Source of the DNA: Iodobacter ciconiae
GTDB taxonomy: Bacteria; Pseudomonadota; Gammaproteobacteria; Burkholderiales; Chitinibacteraceae
NCBI RefSeq assembly: GCF_003952345.1
Contig: NZ_CP034433.1
Location: forward strand, 2,666,001-2,730,000
Length of the DNA: 64,000 nucleotides
Reading direction: 5' to 3'
Shown here: positions 9,891-18,857 of the stretch, in pieces
Layout of the letters: every line of letters begins with the position of its first letter
Numbering within the stretch: the stretch's first letter is position 1
Position numbers and translations under genes: made by a program
The notes under the pieces: generated by a model
Seen by the model: only the letters and a program-made list of their open reading frames with translations
The model's database searches: none
What the model was told of the DNA's origin: nothing

Positions 9891-11276
9891 ATGACATCAC
9901 TCGTTTGGTTTCGCCGTGATTTGCGTCTGTTTGACCACGCTGCCCTGTATCACGCACTAAAAGCATCACGGGAAGTCATTGCAGTATTTATTTTCGATAC
10001 TGCCATTTTAAATGGACTATCAAAAGAAGACCGGCGTGTCGCTTTTATATGGCATAGCCTGCAACAATTAAAAGCAGCTCTGATTGAACAGGGTTCCGAC
10101 CTGCTCATCCGCCATGGCAGTGCCAGCAATGAAATACCACGTCTGGCCAAAGAATTCAAAGCTGCCGCAGTTTATTGCAATCACGATTACGAACCTGAGG
10201 CCATAGCCAGAGACCTCAGTGTAGCTGAACAATTAGCTACAAATAATTGCCACTTTTACAGTTTTAAAGACCAGGTCATTTTTGAAAAAGACGAAGTACT
10301 CAGCAAAACCGGCAATATGTATAGCGTATTTACCCCGTATAAACGGGCATGGCTGGAAAAAATAAACGACTTTTACCTGAAATCCTACTCTACACACCCC
10401 TATTTAAATCATCTCGCGCCACTAAAAAGCGAAGCGATGCCTGCACTGGCAAAATTAGGTTTTGATAAAGTGGATGTAAGTAATTTAAAACCTGGCATGG
10501 ACGGCGGTAAAGCGCTCTTTGATGACTTTTGCCAGCGCATCCATAGCTACCATGAGGCACGGAATTTCCCGGCAGTTAAAGGCGTATCCTATTTATCTGT
10601 GCACCTGCGCTTTGGCACGGTATCAATCAGAGAACTAGCAAAAAGGGCCTGGCAGACTGGCGGGGCGGGAGCAGAAACATGGCTTTCCGAGCTAATCTGG
10701 CGCGAATTTTATCAGCAAATTCTCTGGCATCGGCCAGAAGTTGTCCGGCATGCATTCAAACCTGAATACGATACGCTGCCCTTCCCGAATAATATCGAGC
10801 ACTTTGCTGCCTGGTGCGAAGGCCGCACGGGTTTTCCGATAGTAGATTCCGCCATGCGCCAGCTAAATCAAACCGGCTTTATGCATAATCGTCTGCGTAT
10901 GATTGCCGCCAGTTTTTTAGTCAAAGATTTGCTGATTGACTGGCGCTGGGGCGAACGTTATTTTGCTGAAAAACTGAATGATTTTGATCTGGCGGCCAAC
11001 AACGGCGGCTGGCAATGGGCAGCATCGACTGGCTGCGATGCCCAACCTTATTTCCGGATATTTAACCCGATCACACAATCCGAACGCTTCGATCCGCAGG
11101 GCCAATTTATCCGACGTTATTGCCCCGAGCTGGCAGCGCTTAGCGATAAAGAAATCCATGCGCCATGGCTTGGGCGCACCATTCTCGGGCAAAAAGCCAG
11201 CTATGATTATCCTGAGCCGATTGTAGATCATACGGTGCAGCGTCTGGCGGCACTGGCTTTATTTAAACGGACTTAA
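9891..11276 (+). CDS. phrB: Deoxyribodipyrimidine photolyase
   Basis: A class I CPD photolyase that uses blue light and FADH- to split UV-induced pyrimidine dimers. The 461-residue product has the N-terminal antenna-binding alpha/beta domain (LVWFRRDLRLFDHAAL, residues 4-20) and the C-terminal FAD domain with WLSELIWREFYQQILWH, FPIVDSAMRQLNQTGFMHNRLRM and NDFDLAANNGGWQWAASTGCDAQPYFRIFNP. The tryptophans used for electron transfer are present in these motifs. It is divergent from yqgE. The antenna cofactor cannot be assigned from sequence by eye. Confidence 0.95.
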   Translation: MTSLVWFRRDLRLFDHAALYHALKASREVIAVFIFDTAILNGLSKEDRRVAFIWHSLQQLKAALIEQGSDLLIRHGSASNEIPRLAKEFKAAAVYCNHDYEPEAIARDLSVAEQLATNNCHFYSFKDQVIFEKDEVLSKTGNMYSVFTPYKRAWLEKINDFYLKSYSTHPYLNHLAPLKSEAMPALAKLGFDKVDVSNLKPGMDGGKALFDDFCQRIHSYHEARNFPAVKGVSYLSVHLRFGTVSIRELAKRAWQTGGAGAETWLSELIWREFYQQILWHRPEVVRHAFKPEYDTLPFPNNIEHFAAWCEGRTGFPIVDSAMRQLNQTGFMHNRLRMIAASFLVKDLLIDWRWGERYFAEKLNDFDLAANNGGWQWAASTGCDAQPYFRIFNPITQSERFDPQGQFIRRYCPELAALSDKEIHAPWLGRTILGQKASYDYPEPIVDHTVQRLAALALFKRT

Positions 11277-11305
11277 CATTTTTCCCGAAAAGAGCCCCTG
11301 CTACG

Positions 11306-11677
11306 ATGCTAAAAATATTCACCCCGGCCAGATTAATTATTCTGGGCATTTTTCTGATTACCAGCACCTGTGCCCTCACTTACCTTACTTTCATGCAGGA
11401 AAAAGAGCGAGACGGACACTGGCCTTGGCCACTTAATGGCTCGCTAAACAATCAATCAGCTCAAGCTGCCAAAGTATGGGATGACGATCACCTTTACTAC
11501 ACCATTGCCGCCCAAACCCGCTCTGGCAACAATCAGGATATCGACCATGTACAAGAAACCGCATCTGGGCGCTGGTGCAAACTGGGAATGAGCACGGTCA
11601 CACTAAAAGCGGATGGCTATCTGGAAAACTGCCCTTGTTTTTCACTCGAAGCGGGCAGAGCTTGTATTCAATTTTAA
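11306..11677 (+). CDS. Small membrane-anchored or secreted protein, WPWPLNG family copy 1
   Basis: I do not recognise this 123-residue protein. A hydrophobic segment at residues 9-30 with a polar tail suggests a signal anchor, leaving about 90 residues outside the cytoplasm. The mature part holds WPWPLNG (39-45), a VWDDDH segment, IDHV, RWCKLG and a C-x-C plus a C-terminal cysteine. The neighbouring gene encodes a clear paralogue with the same motifs in the same order. Cysteine pairing suggests a disulfide-stabilised periplasmic domain. The gene begins 29 bases after the photolyase and could be co-transcribed with it. Confidence 0.75.
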   Translation: MLKIFTPARLIILGIFLITSTCALTYLTFMQEKERDGHWPWPLNGSLNNQSAQAAKVWDDDHLYYTIAAQTRSGNNQDIDHVQETASGRWCKLGMSTVTLKADGYLENCPCFSLEAGRACIQF

Positions 11678-11760
11678 CGCTATAAAACGGCAATAGATCA
11701 CAACCACCCGCCAAACAAATACGGCATGATGTGCCGCCAGCATTTTCACCTATTGAGCCC

Positions 11761-12180
11761 ATGACACGTACAAGCCAAATTCTCTATACCCTGCTTTTTC
11801 TCAGTATTAGCTGCCTTAGTACCTATGCATCGGCCATGTACTGGCCCTGGCCCTTAAATGGCAAAGTGGTCAATCTAAGCAGCCTGCCTGTTGCGGTATG
11901 GGATGGTGAGCACGGTATTTACACCCTGCCTGCCCGTAGCTTTAGCCGTAAAACACTCGATGTAGACCACCTGTACTCCAGCCTGAATAACCGCTGGTGC
12001 AAGATTGGCCCGCTCAAAGTGGAAATTGACAGCAAGGGCAATATTGATCAGTGCACCTGTTGGGTAGATAACGCAGGTGACGCATGCGACAGCAGTGTAA
12101 TCGTTGCCAAAGTAAGATCCAGCCCAGCGCCCAAAGTAGTACAAGCCGCACAACCCGCCAGTATTCCAGTCAACAGCTAA
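11761..12180 (+). CDS. Small secreted protein, WPWPLNG family copy 2
   Basis: Unrecognised 139-residue protein, paralogous to the preceding gene. A signal peptide is visible (hydrophobic residues 8-22, cleavage likely after STYASA), followed directly by MYWPWPLNGKVVNLS. Shared features with copy 1 are WPWPLNG, a VWDG-H-Y segment, the (I/V)DH pair, RWCK-(L/I)-G, and a C-x-C. The tail after about residue 110 is low-complexity Ala/Pro/Val and differs from copy 1. I chose the ATG at 11761 because it places the signal peptide at the N-terminus; a GTG at 11731 is also in frame. Confidence 0.72.
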   Translation: MTRTSQILYTLLFLSISCLSTYASAMYWPWPLNGKVVNLSSLPVAVWDGEHGIYTLPARSFSRKTLDVDHLYSSLNNRWCKIGPLKVEIDSKGNIDQCTCWVDNAGDACDSSVIVAKVRSSPAPKVVQAAQPASIPVNS

Positions 12181-12366
12181 GCAACAATAAACTCAAACAT
12201 ACCCTCTGTATATTGAAAGCAGACGATAACAAACCCGGCAACATCTGGTACCGATATAGCCGCGAAAGTGATCGATCCCTTAAATCATGAGCTTATTGAA
12301 AATATTGAGAATGTGGGCATACACAAAAATATAGAAAATTAAATTTTGCCTTTTCAATAATAAAAC

Positions 12367-12409
12367 TGCGGCAGGTATTTTATTTATTTTTTATAAAATA
12401 CCTGCCGCA
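12367..12409. terminator. Strong bidirectional hairpin between the WPWPLNG pair and fba
   Basis: A perfect 17-bp stem (arms 12367-12383 and 12393-12409, GC half TGCGGCAGG) with a 9-nt T-rich loop. It lies at the convergent 3' ends of the WPWPLNG genes (plus) and fba (minus). The AT-rich upper half of the stem and flanking T/A tracts fit a two-way terminator. The rest of 12181-12450 holds no gene. Confidence 0.75.
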
Positions 12410-12450
12410 ATTATTTAACAGCTTAATTAAATAAATCACAATTAATTTAA

Positions 12451-13494
12451 TTAAGCCTTGTTATACCGCAGCGCCATTTTTTCCAGCGATACAGGTTTCA
12501 TTTTCTCTGCCATCCCGGCTGCGCCAAAAGCATCGTAGCGGGCTTCGCAAACTGAGCGCATGGCGCTGATGGCGGGTTTTAAATAGGCGCGCGGGTCGAA
12601 GTCTGCCGGGTTCATGGCCAGATGGCGGCGGATGGCGGCAGTCATGGCGAGGCGCAGATCAGTATCGATATTGATTTTGCGCACACCGTACTGAATGGCG
12701 CGGCGGATTTCTTCTACGGGAACTCCCCATGTAGGTTTCAGCTCGCCGCCATATTTACGCATTTCTTCGAGCAATTCTTGCGGCACGCTGGATGAGCCGT
12801 GCATCACCAGATGCACATCGGGGATGACAGCATTAATGGCACGCACACGATCAATCGCCAGCACTTCGCCGCAAGGTGGTTTGGTAAATTTATACGCGCC
12901 GTGGCTGGTGCCAATGGCAATGGCCAGTGCATCTACACCAGTGGCTTTCACAAAGGCCAGCGCTTCTTGCGGATCAGTCAGCATTTCGGCGTGGCTTAAT
13001 GCGCGGTTTGCCCCTACGCCGTCTTCTTCTTCGCCCATGCCGGTTTCTAAGCTACCCAAACAGCCCAGCTCGCCCTCTACCGATACGCCACAAGCATGCG
13101 CCATGCGTACCACTTCGGCAGTGACGGCAGCGTTGTAGGCATAGTCGGATGGCGTCTTGCCGTCTTGCAGTAAAGAGCCATCCATCATCACACTGGTAAA
13201 ACCCATTTTAATGGCGGTCATACACACCGCAGGGCTTACACCATGATCCTGATGCATGACGATAGGCAGATGCGGGTAGCTGGCTACTGCTCCTTCGATC
13301 AGCATTTTCAAAAACTGCTCGCCTGCGTATTTACGCGCGCCGGCACTGGCCTGCAGGATCACCGGGCTGGATGTGGCATCGGCGGCTTGCAAAATAGCCT
13401 GAACTTGTTCGAGGTTATTGACGTTAAATGCGGGTACGCCGTAGCCATGTTCGGCGGCGTGATCGAGAACCTGGCGAAGGGAGACGAGTGACAT
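12451..13494 (-). CDS. fba: Fructose-bisphosphate aldolase, class II
   Basis: Zinc-dependent aldolase that interconverts fructose 1,6-bisphosphate with DHAP and glyceraldehyde 3-phosphate. The 347-residue product starts [27 protein letters not shown]. It shows the metal-site motif [10 protein letters not shown], the [17 protein letters not shown] phosphate-binding segment and [15 protein letters not shown] motifs. It resembles the class II type common in betaproteobacteria and Calvin-cycle operons. I chose the ATG at 13494; the longer reading to 13614 has no homology and spans the spacer. It lies downstream of pgk on the same strand, separated by a terminator, so it probably has its own promoter. 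Confidence 0.95.
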   Translation of the reverse strand: MSLVSLRQVLDHAAEHGYGVPAFNVNNLEQVQAILQAADATSSPVILQASAGARKYAGEQFLKMLIEGAVASYPHLPIVMHQDHGVSPAVCMTAIKMGFTSVMMDGSLLQDGKTPSDYAYNAAVTAEVVRMAHACGVSVEGELGCLGSLETGMGEEEDGVGANRALSHAEMLTDPQEALAFVKATGVDALAIAIGTSHGAYKFTKPPCGEVLAIDRVRAINAVIPDVHLVMHGSSSVPQELLEEMRKYGGELKPTWGVPVEEIRRAIQYGVRKINIDTDLRLAMTAAIRRHLAMNPADFDPRAYLKPAISAMRSVCEARYDAFGAAGMAEKMKPVSLEKMALRYNKA

Positions 13495-13611
13495 GTAAGA
13501 TCCAGAAAGAAGTTGCTGCGATGCAACACATATTAGATCTGCCGCTGCTATAGCCCAATTCGGAATTACATCATTCGGGAAAACGCTAAAACCACTTTGT
13601 GGCAGTTTTAA

Positions 13612-13643
13612 CAAAAAAAAACGCCAGCGAAATCGCTGGCGTT
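13612..13643 (-). terminator. Rho-independent terminator of pgk
   Basis: Perfect 10-bp stem AACGCCAGCG / CGCTGGCGTT with loop AAAT; on the minus strand it is followed by a run of T (A-run at 13612-13620 on the plus strand). It sits just past the pgk stop. Confidence 0.9.
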
Positions 13644-13660
13644 GATCTTTATAAAGGGGC

Positions 13661-14833
13661 TTAAGCGCCGCGCTGTTCCAGAATCTCTACGGCTGGCAAT
13701 ACTTTGCCTTCAAGGAATTCAAGGAAAGCGCCGCCGCCAGTAGAGATATAGCTGACATCGTTCGCAATATCGTACTTAGCCACTGCGGCCAGTGTGTCGC
13801 CACCACCGGCAATCGAAAACGCTGGCGATGCAGCAATAGCGCGGGCCAGCACTTCGGTGCCTTTGCCAAACTGGTCAAACTCAAACACACCAACCGGGCC
13901 ATTCCAGACAATAGTACCGGCGGTTTTTAATACTTCAGCCAGGCGTGCTGCGGTATCCGGGCCAATATCAAAAATCATATCGTCCGCGGCCACATCGGCA
14001 ATCGCTTTAACAACAGCAGGCTCGGTTGGGGAGAATTGCTTGCCAACCACCACATCTGTAGGCAAAGGCACATCGCCGCCACGGGCGCGGATTTTGGCGA
14101 TCACGCGCTTGGCGTTATCCACCAGATCGGCTTCGGCTAAAGATTTACCAATTTCATGGCCTTCGGCCAGCAGGAAAGTATTGGCAATCCCTCCACCCAC
14201 GACCAGGTAATCTACTTTATCAGACAAAGATTCAAGAATGGTCAGCTTGGTGGATACCTTAGAGCCCGCCACAATCGCCACCAGCGGTGAAGCCGGTGCT
14301 TTCAGTGCTTTACCCAGCGCATCCAGCTCGCCCGCCATCAACAGGCCAGCGGCTGCGACAGGGGCAAATTTAGCCACAGCATGGGTGGATGCTTCGGCAC
14401 GGTGAGCCGTACCAAAAGCATCGTTTACAAATACATCGCACAGCGCAGCGTAGGCCTGGCCCAGCTCGTCGGCATTTTTCTTTTCGCCTTTATTGCAGCG
14501 CACGTTTTGCAGCAGTACCAGCTCGCCGCCTTTAACTACAAAACCTTTGAAATCATTCACCACGGCCACATCGCGCCCCATTAATTCGCCAAGGCGTTTG
14601 GCTACAGGGGCCAGATCATCAGCAGGCTGAAATTCGCCTTCAGTCGGGCGGCCCAGATGGCTCATCACAATCACGCCAGCACCGGCTTGCAAGGCGGCTT
14701 CGATCGTTGGGATCGACGCGCGGATACGGGTGTCATCACCAATCACGCCGTCTTTTACCGGCACATTCAGATCGGCGCGGATCAGTACTTTTTTGCCCGC
14801 TAATTCAAGCTCGGTCATCTTACGAAAAGCCAT
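13661..14833 (-). CDS. pgk: Phosphoglycerate kinase
   Basis: Transfers phosphate between 1,3-bisphosphoglycerate and ADP in glycolysis and gluconeogenesis. The 390-residue product is standard length with the signature [15 protein letters not shown], substrate-binding [11 protein letters not shown], the hinge region [19 protein letters not shown], and the nucleotide-site segment near [18 protein letters not shown] followed by [11 protein letters not shown]. The ATG at 14833 has a good AAAGGA site eight bases upstream. It is divergent from the MFS gene. Confidence 0.97.
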   Translation of the reverse strand: MAFRKMTELELAGKKVLIRADLNVPVKDGVIGDDTRIRASIPTIEAALQAGAGVIVMSHLGRPTEGEFQPADDLAPVAKRLGELMGRDVAVVNDFKGFVVKGGELVLLQNVRCNKGEKKNADELGQAYAALCDVFVNDAFGTAHRAEASTHAVAKFAPVAAAGLLMAGELDALGKALKAPASPLVAIVAGSKVSTKLTILESLSDKVDYLVVGGGIANTFLLAEGHEIGKSLAEADLVDNAKRVIAKIRARGGDVPLPTDVVVGKQFSPTEPAVVKAIADVAADDMIFDIGPDTAARLAEVLKTAGTIVWNGPVGVFEFDQFGKGTEVLARAIAASPAFSIAGGGDTLAAVAKYDIANDVSYISTGGGAFLEFLEGKVLPAVEILEQRGA

Positions 14834-14965
14834 AGTGGTTTCCTTTTAAAGGGATGAAATGTAAAGAGGAATAATGTGAGGCAAATACGCAAGCGGAGCA
14901 TAACGCTCTGGCTGCGACTGCGCTTAAGATGTTTGACGCATTTTAACATACTGATTCCGAGATCT

Positions 14966-16180
14966 ATGAAGCAAGCACCTGCACTATTGCGCAATCGCAA
15001 TTTCCTTTTGCTTTGGCTGGCCAGCCTGATTAGCAACTTTGCGCTTGCCATCGCCATGCTGGCCGAAACATGGCTGGTGATCAAAACACTAGGGGCAAAA
15101 GAGCAGTTAGGGCTGGTAATGATCGCCGGATCGGTGCCACGCATTATGCTGATGGCGGTAGGCGGCGTGTTGGCCGACCGGATGAAGCGCAGCCATATTA
15201 TTCTGGCCTCGGTGGGCTTACGAGTACTGCTACTGATGGTGCTGGTGGGGATTGTTGCCAATAATCAGCTCAGCATGGGCGTAATGATTGGCTTTGCGCT
15301 GATTTATGGCGCGCTGGATGCTTTTTTCTGGCCAGCTCGCGATGCACTCGTCCCCAATATTGTGGCCGACAGCGATTTAACCCGTGCTAATTCCATCATG
15401 CTGACGACTAATCAGGTGGGACTGGTTTTTGGCCCGGTGCTAGGTGGTGCCATGCTGGCTTTGTTTAGTTATGAGATGGTATTTTCGCTCACCGCCATCA
15501 TGCTGCTGGCCGGGCTGATTGCCATGGCGCTGATCAAAGAGCCAGCCTTACTGGCAACCCGCAAACGGTTTGGCATGCTCAGCGAGCTAAAAGAAGGTAT
15601 CCAGTACATGATTCAAACGCCCGTGCTGCGGGCCCTGATGCTGGTTTATGCTGCAGCCAATTTACTTTTTATGGGGCCCTTGGGATTAGGTGTACCGCTG
15701 GTGGTGACTGATCTTTTGCAAGGCAGCGCAAGCACGCTTTCCTTTATGCAAAGCGCTTTTGCAGCGGGCATGGTGCTGGGCGGGCTGCTGCTTACCCTTT
15801 ATCCGCCCGCCCAAAAACGCCTGCTGATGATTACCGTGGTGATTGCCATCGAAGGCCTGCTACTGGCCTCCCTGGCCCTCGCCACCTGGCTGCCTGTTGC
15901 ATTAGGGCTGCAAATTTTAATCGGGCTGGGTGTTGCCGCCAATAATGTGCCGATGATGTCGCTTATCCAGCATTACACCGACAGGCAAAAACTGGGGCGG
16001 ATTATGAGCCTGAACTCAATGGCATCCATGGGCCTTGCCCCGCTCTCCTATGCTTTGGTTACTGCCTTATTTGCGATGCATATCAGTATTCAGTGGGTAC
16101 TACCAGTGTTTGGCCTGCTGCTGGCACTGCTGATGCTAGGGATGATCTTAAAAATACGGCTAATCAGAGAGATTGATTAG
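14966..16180 (+). CDS. MFS transporter, EntS-like exporter family
   Basis: A 404-residue, 12-helix major facilitator protein resembling the exporter group that includes the enterobactin exporter EntS and macrolide efflux proteins. The protein begins MKQAPALLRNRNFLLLWLASL, a typical start for this group. The loop GGVLADRMKRSHIILAS matches the MFS motif A between helices 2 and 3. I chose the ATG at 14966; a GTG at 14876 would add 30 arginine-rich residues inside the pgk promoter spacer. The substrate cannot be told from sequence. It is a single-gene unit with a terminator. Confidence 0.85.
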   Translation: MKQAPALLRNRNFLLLWLASLISNFALAIAMLAETWLVIKTLGAKEQLGLVMIAGSVPRIMLMAVGGVLADRMKRSHIILASVGLRVLLLMVLVGIVANNQLSMGVMIGFALIYGALDAFFWPARDALVPNIVADSDLTRANSIMLTTNQVGLVFGPVLGGAMLALFSYEMVFSLTAIMLLAGLIAMALIKEPALLATRKRFGMLSELKEGIQYMIQTPVLRALMLVYAAANLLFMGPLGLGVPLVVTDLLQGSASTLSFMQSAFAAGMVLGGLLLTLYPPAQKRLLMITVVIAIEGLLLASLALATWLPVALGLQILIGLGVAANNVPMMSLIQHYTDRQKLGRIMSLNSMASMGLAPLSYALVTALFAMHISIQWVLPVFGLLLALLMLGMILKIRLIREID

Positions 16181-16220
16181 CCATGCATTCAAACTAAGCC
16201 AGCTTTAAACATTCCGACAT

Positions 16221-16250
16221 AAAAAAACGCAGCCACCGCTGCGTTTTTTT
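16221..16250. terminator. Bidirectional terminator between the MFS gene and yfaZ-like gene
   Basis: Stem ACGCAGC / GCTGCGT with loop CACC, flanked by seven A on one side and seven T on the other, so it serves both converging genes. Confidence 0.92.
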
Positions 16251-16268
16251 ATCACTGACTTCTTTAAA

Positions 16269-16802
16269 TCAGAAGTTAAGCTGCGCGCCCACATAGAAAC
16301 CATCGGCAACAGCAACCGAGCGATTCCCATCTTTGCCCCCCATATAACCATACTGATAACCTGCATCCAGCGAAACCATTTTGGTCATATTCCAGCGCAC
16401 ACCAGCGCGGGCCTCTTTGTAATGATCAACACCATCCGAGGCGAACCCTGATGGCGCATAATAACCTTGGCCATAAATAGTAAACGCACCAATCGGGATA
16501 TCTACACCACCACCTAAAGCTGCAGCGTAGTGATTATCCTGATGCTTTAAATCCATATAAACCAGTTTACCGCCCGCTTTTAACTTCGCAATTCCCAGTG
16601 GCGCCTGGACACCCAGGCCAAGCGAGCCGATATTGCCTGCATCGTCATTGGTCAGCCAATCTGCACTAGTCGTCAATAAAAGCAGGCTGCCTTCATAAGA
16701 GGCACCAAAAAAGCCATCGCCAACTCTAGCGGTTAAATCACCCGCTTGTGCGGCCATTGGCAAAGACAGCACCAAAAGCGCACCCAATAATGTTTTTTTC
16801 AT
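16269..16802 (-). CDS. YfaZ-family outer membrane protein
   Basis: A 177-residue secreted beta-barrel protein. The signal peptide is clear (MKKTLLGALLVLSLPMAAQAGD, cleavage after AQA). The mature part is rich in alternating aromatic and small residues and ends in phenylalanine (GAQLNF), the usual C-terminal barrel signal for BamA. It matches the YfaZ family in overall layout (GVDIPIGAFTIYGQGYYAPSG, DAGYQYGYMGG). The function of YfaZ proteins is not established; they are presumed porin-like. It stands alone with a long AT-rich upstream region. Confidence 0.78.
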   Translation of the reverse strand: MKKTLLGALLVLSLPMAAQAGDLTARVGDGFFGASYEGSLLLLTTSADWLTNDDAGNIGSLGLGVQAPLGIAKLKAGGKLVYMDLKHQDNHYAAALGGGVDIPIGAFTIYGQGYYAPSGFASDGVDHYKEARAGVRWNMTKMVSLDAGYQYGYMGGKDGNRSVAVADGFYVGAQLNF

Positions 16803-17522
16803 GCTAACTCCGGCAAATTCATCAAAAAGTATCTGCCAGATGGTAAACCTGATAAGTCCCCATTGGGTAGGCGATTAATTCCTGTTTTAATCGCCACTTT
16901 TTACAAAAATAACAACAAATATACACAAAGCAGGCTTATCTGAAATCAGCAGCAGGCAAATTACGACAGAGACATAAAATAAGCCTATATCTGATCAAAG
17001 CACCCTTAATATATAAAAAGCATAATTTAAAAAACAACAAAATATGCAGGAACAACAATCACTATTAACAACAAAGTTTTCTTCTGAAAAATGGCAAGAG
17101 CATTAACAATAAATATCATATAAAGTAAAAGTATATTAATCTGACCAAAATAGTTTCCCTTACAAACAGCCATTCATACTATTAAATAAAAACATAGCAT
17201 CCTTATTTAAAATCAGTAATAACCCTGTGTTTTATAAATAAAGCAGCACACCAATTATTCTGAGCCAAAATAAATTAAATCTTATGCTTTTAAAAATACT
17301 GGATGTAAGCACTACAGGCCTGCTCTTATCAACTGGTAAGCAGCGAGTGCCTTTAACACAAAACCACAAACAGCCAGCTACAAAGCCAACTAAAAACCTT
17401 TTCCGGCGGTGATGCAGAAAAAACAGAGATTAGCTGGCAACGATACAAATAAACAAAGGGTGAGCACAGCTCCTATGCCCACGCATAAATGCCCCGTAAG
17501 CACAGCCCACCCTAAGTTTGCT
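16803..17522. other. 720-bp AT-rich spacer without a recognisable gene
   Basis: The spacer between yfaZ and nemA is markedly AT-rich. It has many short A/T tracts and no long open frame with protein-like composition; a 62-codon frame at 17409-17597 runs into nemA antisense and looks spurious. Part of it must hold the yfaZ promoter. I see no RNA gene, transposon end or clear terminator. Confidence 0.5.
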
Positions 17523-18623
17523 TTATCCCAGTACCGGGTAATCGCTATAACCTACTTCATTACCGCCATAGAATGTTGCCTGATCCGGTGCATTTAGTGC
17601 TGCACCTTGCTGATAACGTGCTACCAAATCAGGGTTGGCAATAAACGGACGGCCAAAAGCGATTGCATCTGCGGTGCCGGAGGCTAAACGTGCATCTGCT
17701 GTTTGTGCATCGTAGCCGCCACAAGTCATGATCACGCCTTGGTATTGCTGGCGTAAATTAGTGCGGAAGGTATCGCTTAAAGGCTGACCACCAGCCCAAT
17801 CCGGTTCAGCAATATGTAAATAGGCCACGCCTGCGCGGTTAAATTCGACAGCCAGATACATTGCCATCGCTTCTGATTCGTCGTCCACAATATCGTGAGC
17901 GATAAAGTTAGGTGACAAGCGGACACCTACTTTATCCGCGCCAATTTTTGCTACCACAGCATCAATCACTTCCAGCAACAGTCGTGCACGGTTTTCCATA
18001 TTGCCGCCATATTGATCGGTGCGCCGATTGCTGCCTGTGGCTAAGAATTGCTGTAGCAAATAGCCGTTGGCTGCATGGATTTCTACAAAGTCAAACCCTG
18101 CCCGCATAGCGCGCTCAGCGGCAGCCACATAATCGGCCACAATACCCGGCAGCTCTGCGGTTTCTAAAGCACGCGGCGCATCGCAAGGCGCGCGCGTTGG
18201 CGTGCCGTCCGGCAGAATCACAAAGCTGGTTGATTTAACCGCCTGAATAGCCGACGGGGCCACCGGCGCTGCGCCGTTTTCCTGTACCAGCCGGTTAGAG
18301 ATGCGCCCCACATGCCAAAGCTGCAAGGACATTTTTCCACCCTTGGCATGCACGGCATCCACCACTTTTTTCCAGCCCGCTTCCTGAGCGTCGGTATAGA
18401 TACCCGGCGTTAGGGAATAACCCTTGCCTTGATTTGTGATATTGGTCGCCTCTGAAATAATCAGCCCTGCACTCGCGCGCTGGGCGTAATAAACAGCATT
18501 CATTTCAGTCGGTACATCGCCCGGCTGGCTGGCGCGGGAACGGGTGAGCGGCGCCATCACCATGCGATTAGCCAGTGTGGTTTTGCCGATGGTGATGGGA
18601 GTGAATAATTGATCTGCAGACAT
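17523..18623 (-). CDS. nemA: Alkene reductase, old yellow enzyme family (NemA-like)
   Basis: FMN-dependent ene-reductase that reduces activated C=C bonds and nitro compounds such as N-ethylmaleimide. The 366-residue product is a TIM barrel. Substrate and flavin residues lie in MVMAPLTRSRA, SLQLWHVGR, VEIHAANGYLLQQF (the His/Asn pair that binds the substrate carbonyl, and the proton-donor tyrosine) and DAIAFGRPFIANPDL. It belongs to the electrophile-response cluster with a NemR-like regulator. It is separated by 234 bases from the upstream reductase, so it may have a separate promoter. Confidence 0.93.
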   Translation of the reverse strand: MSADQLFTPITIGKTTLANRMVMAPLTRSRASQPGDVPTEMNAVYYAQRASAGLIISEATNITNQGKGYSLTPGIYTDAQEAGWKKVVDAVHAKGGKMSLQLWHVGRISNRLVQENGAAPVAPSAIQAVKSTSFVILPDGTPTRAPCDAPRALETAELPGIVADYVAAAERAMRAGFDFVEIHAANGYLLQQFLATGSNRRTDQYGGNMENRARLLLEVIDAVVAKIGADKVGVRLSPNFIAHDIVDDESEAMAMYLAVEFNRAGVAYLHIAEPDWAGGQPLSDTFRTNLRQQYQGVIMTCGGYDAQTADARLASGTADAIAFGRPFIANPDLVARYQQGAALNAPDQATFYGGNEVGYSDYPVLG

Positions 18624-18775
18624 AAGATTTCCTTGATTGAATTGACTTTATAGTGCCTTCGCACGTTGATTTTGGTGAGGGAATCCCCCGCAGGGGGCTT
18701 TTAAGCCCTATGCCACTAGCTGCGATAAAAATCTAGATTGTCAGGTTTGATAAGGTCTAATTCAAAAAATAATTT

Positions 18776-18835
18776 CCTCCGTGAAACTCCATTTTCTCTG
18801 TGCCCTCTGTATTTCAATGTTTAGGTGTTACAGAA
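18776..18835. repeat. CACAGAGA-type dispersed repeat, partial
   Basis: Contains CTCCGTGAAACTCC and TTTTCTCTGTGCCCTCTGT, the same blocks seen at 37.7, 43.4, 47.5, 50.9, 60.9 and 63.1 kb. Only one arm is clear here. It lies in the spacer between the CurA-like gene and nemA. Confidence 0.55.
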
Positions 18836-18857
18836 AAATCCGGAGTAAAAATCAAAC

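Noticed and set aside
17409..17597. A 62-codon plus-strand frame overlapping the nemA 3' end.
   Set aside because: It overlaps nemA antisense, has no ribosome site and an unnatural composition.
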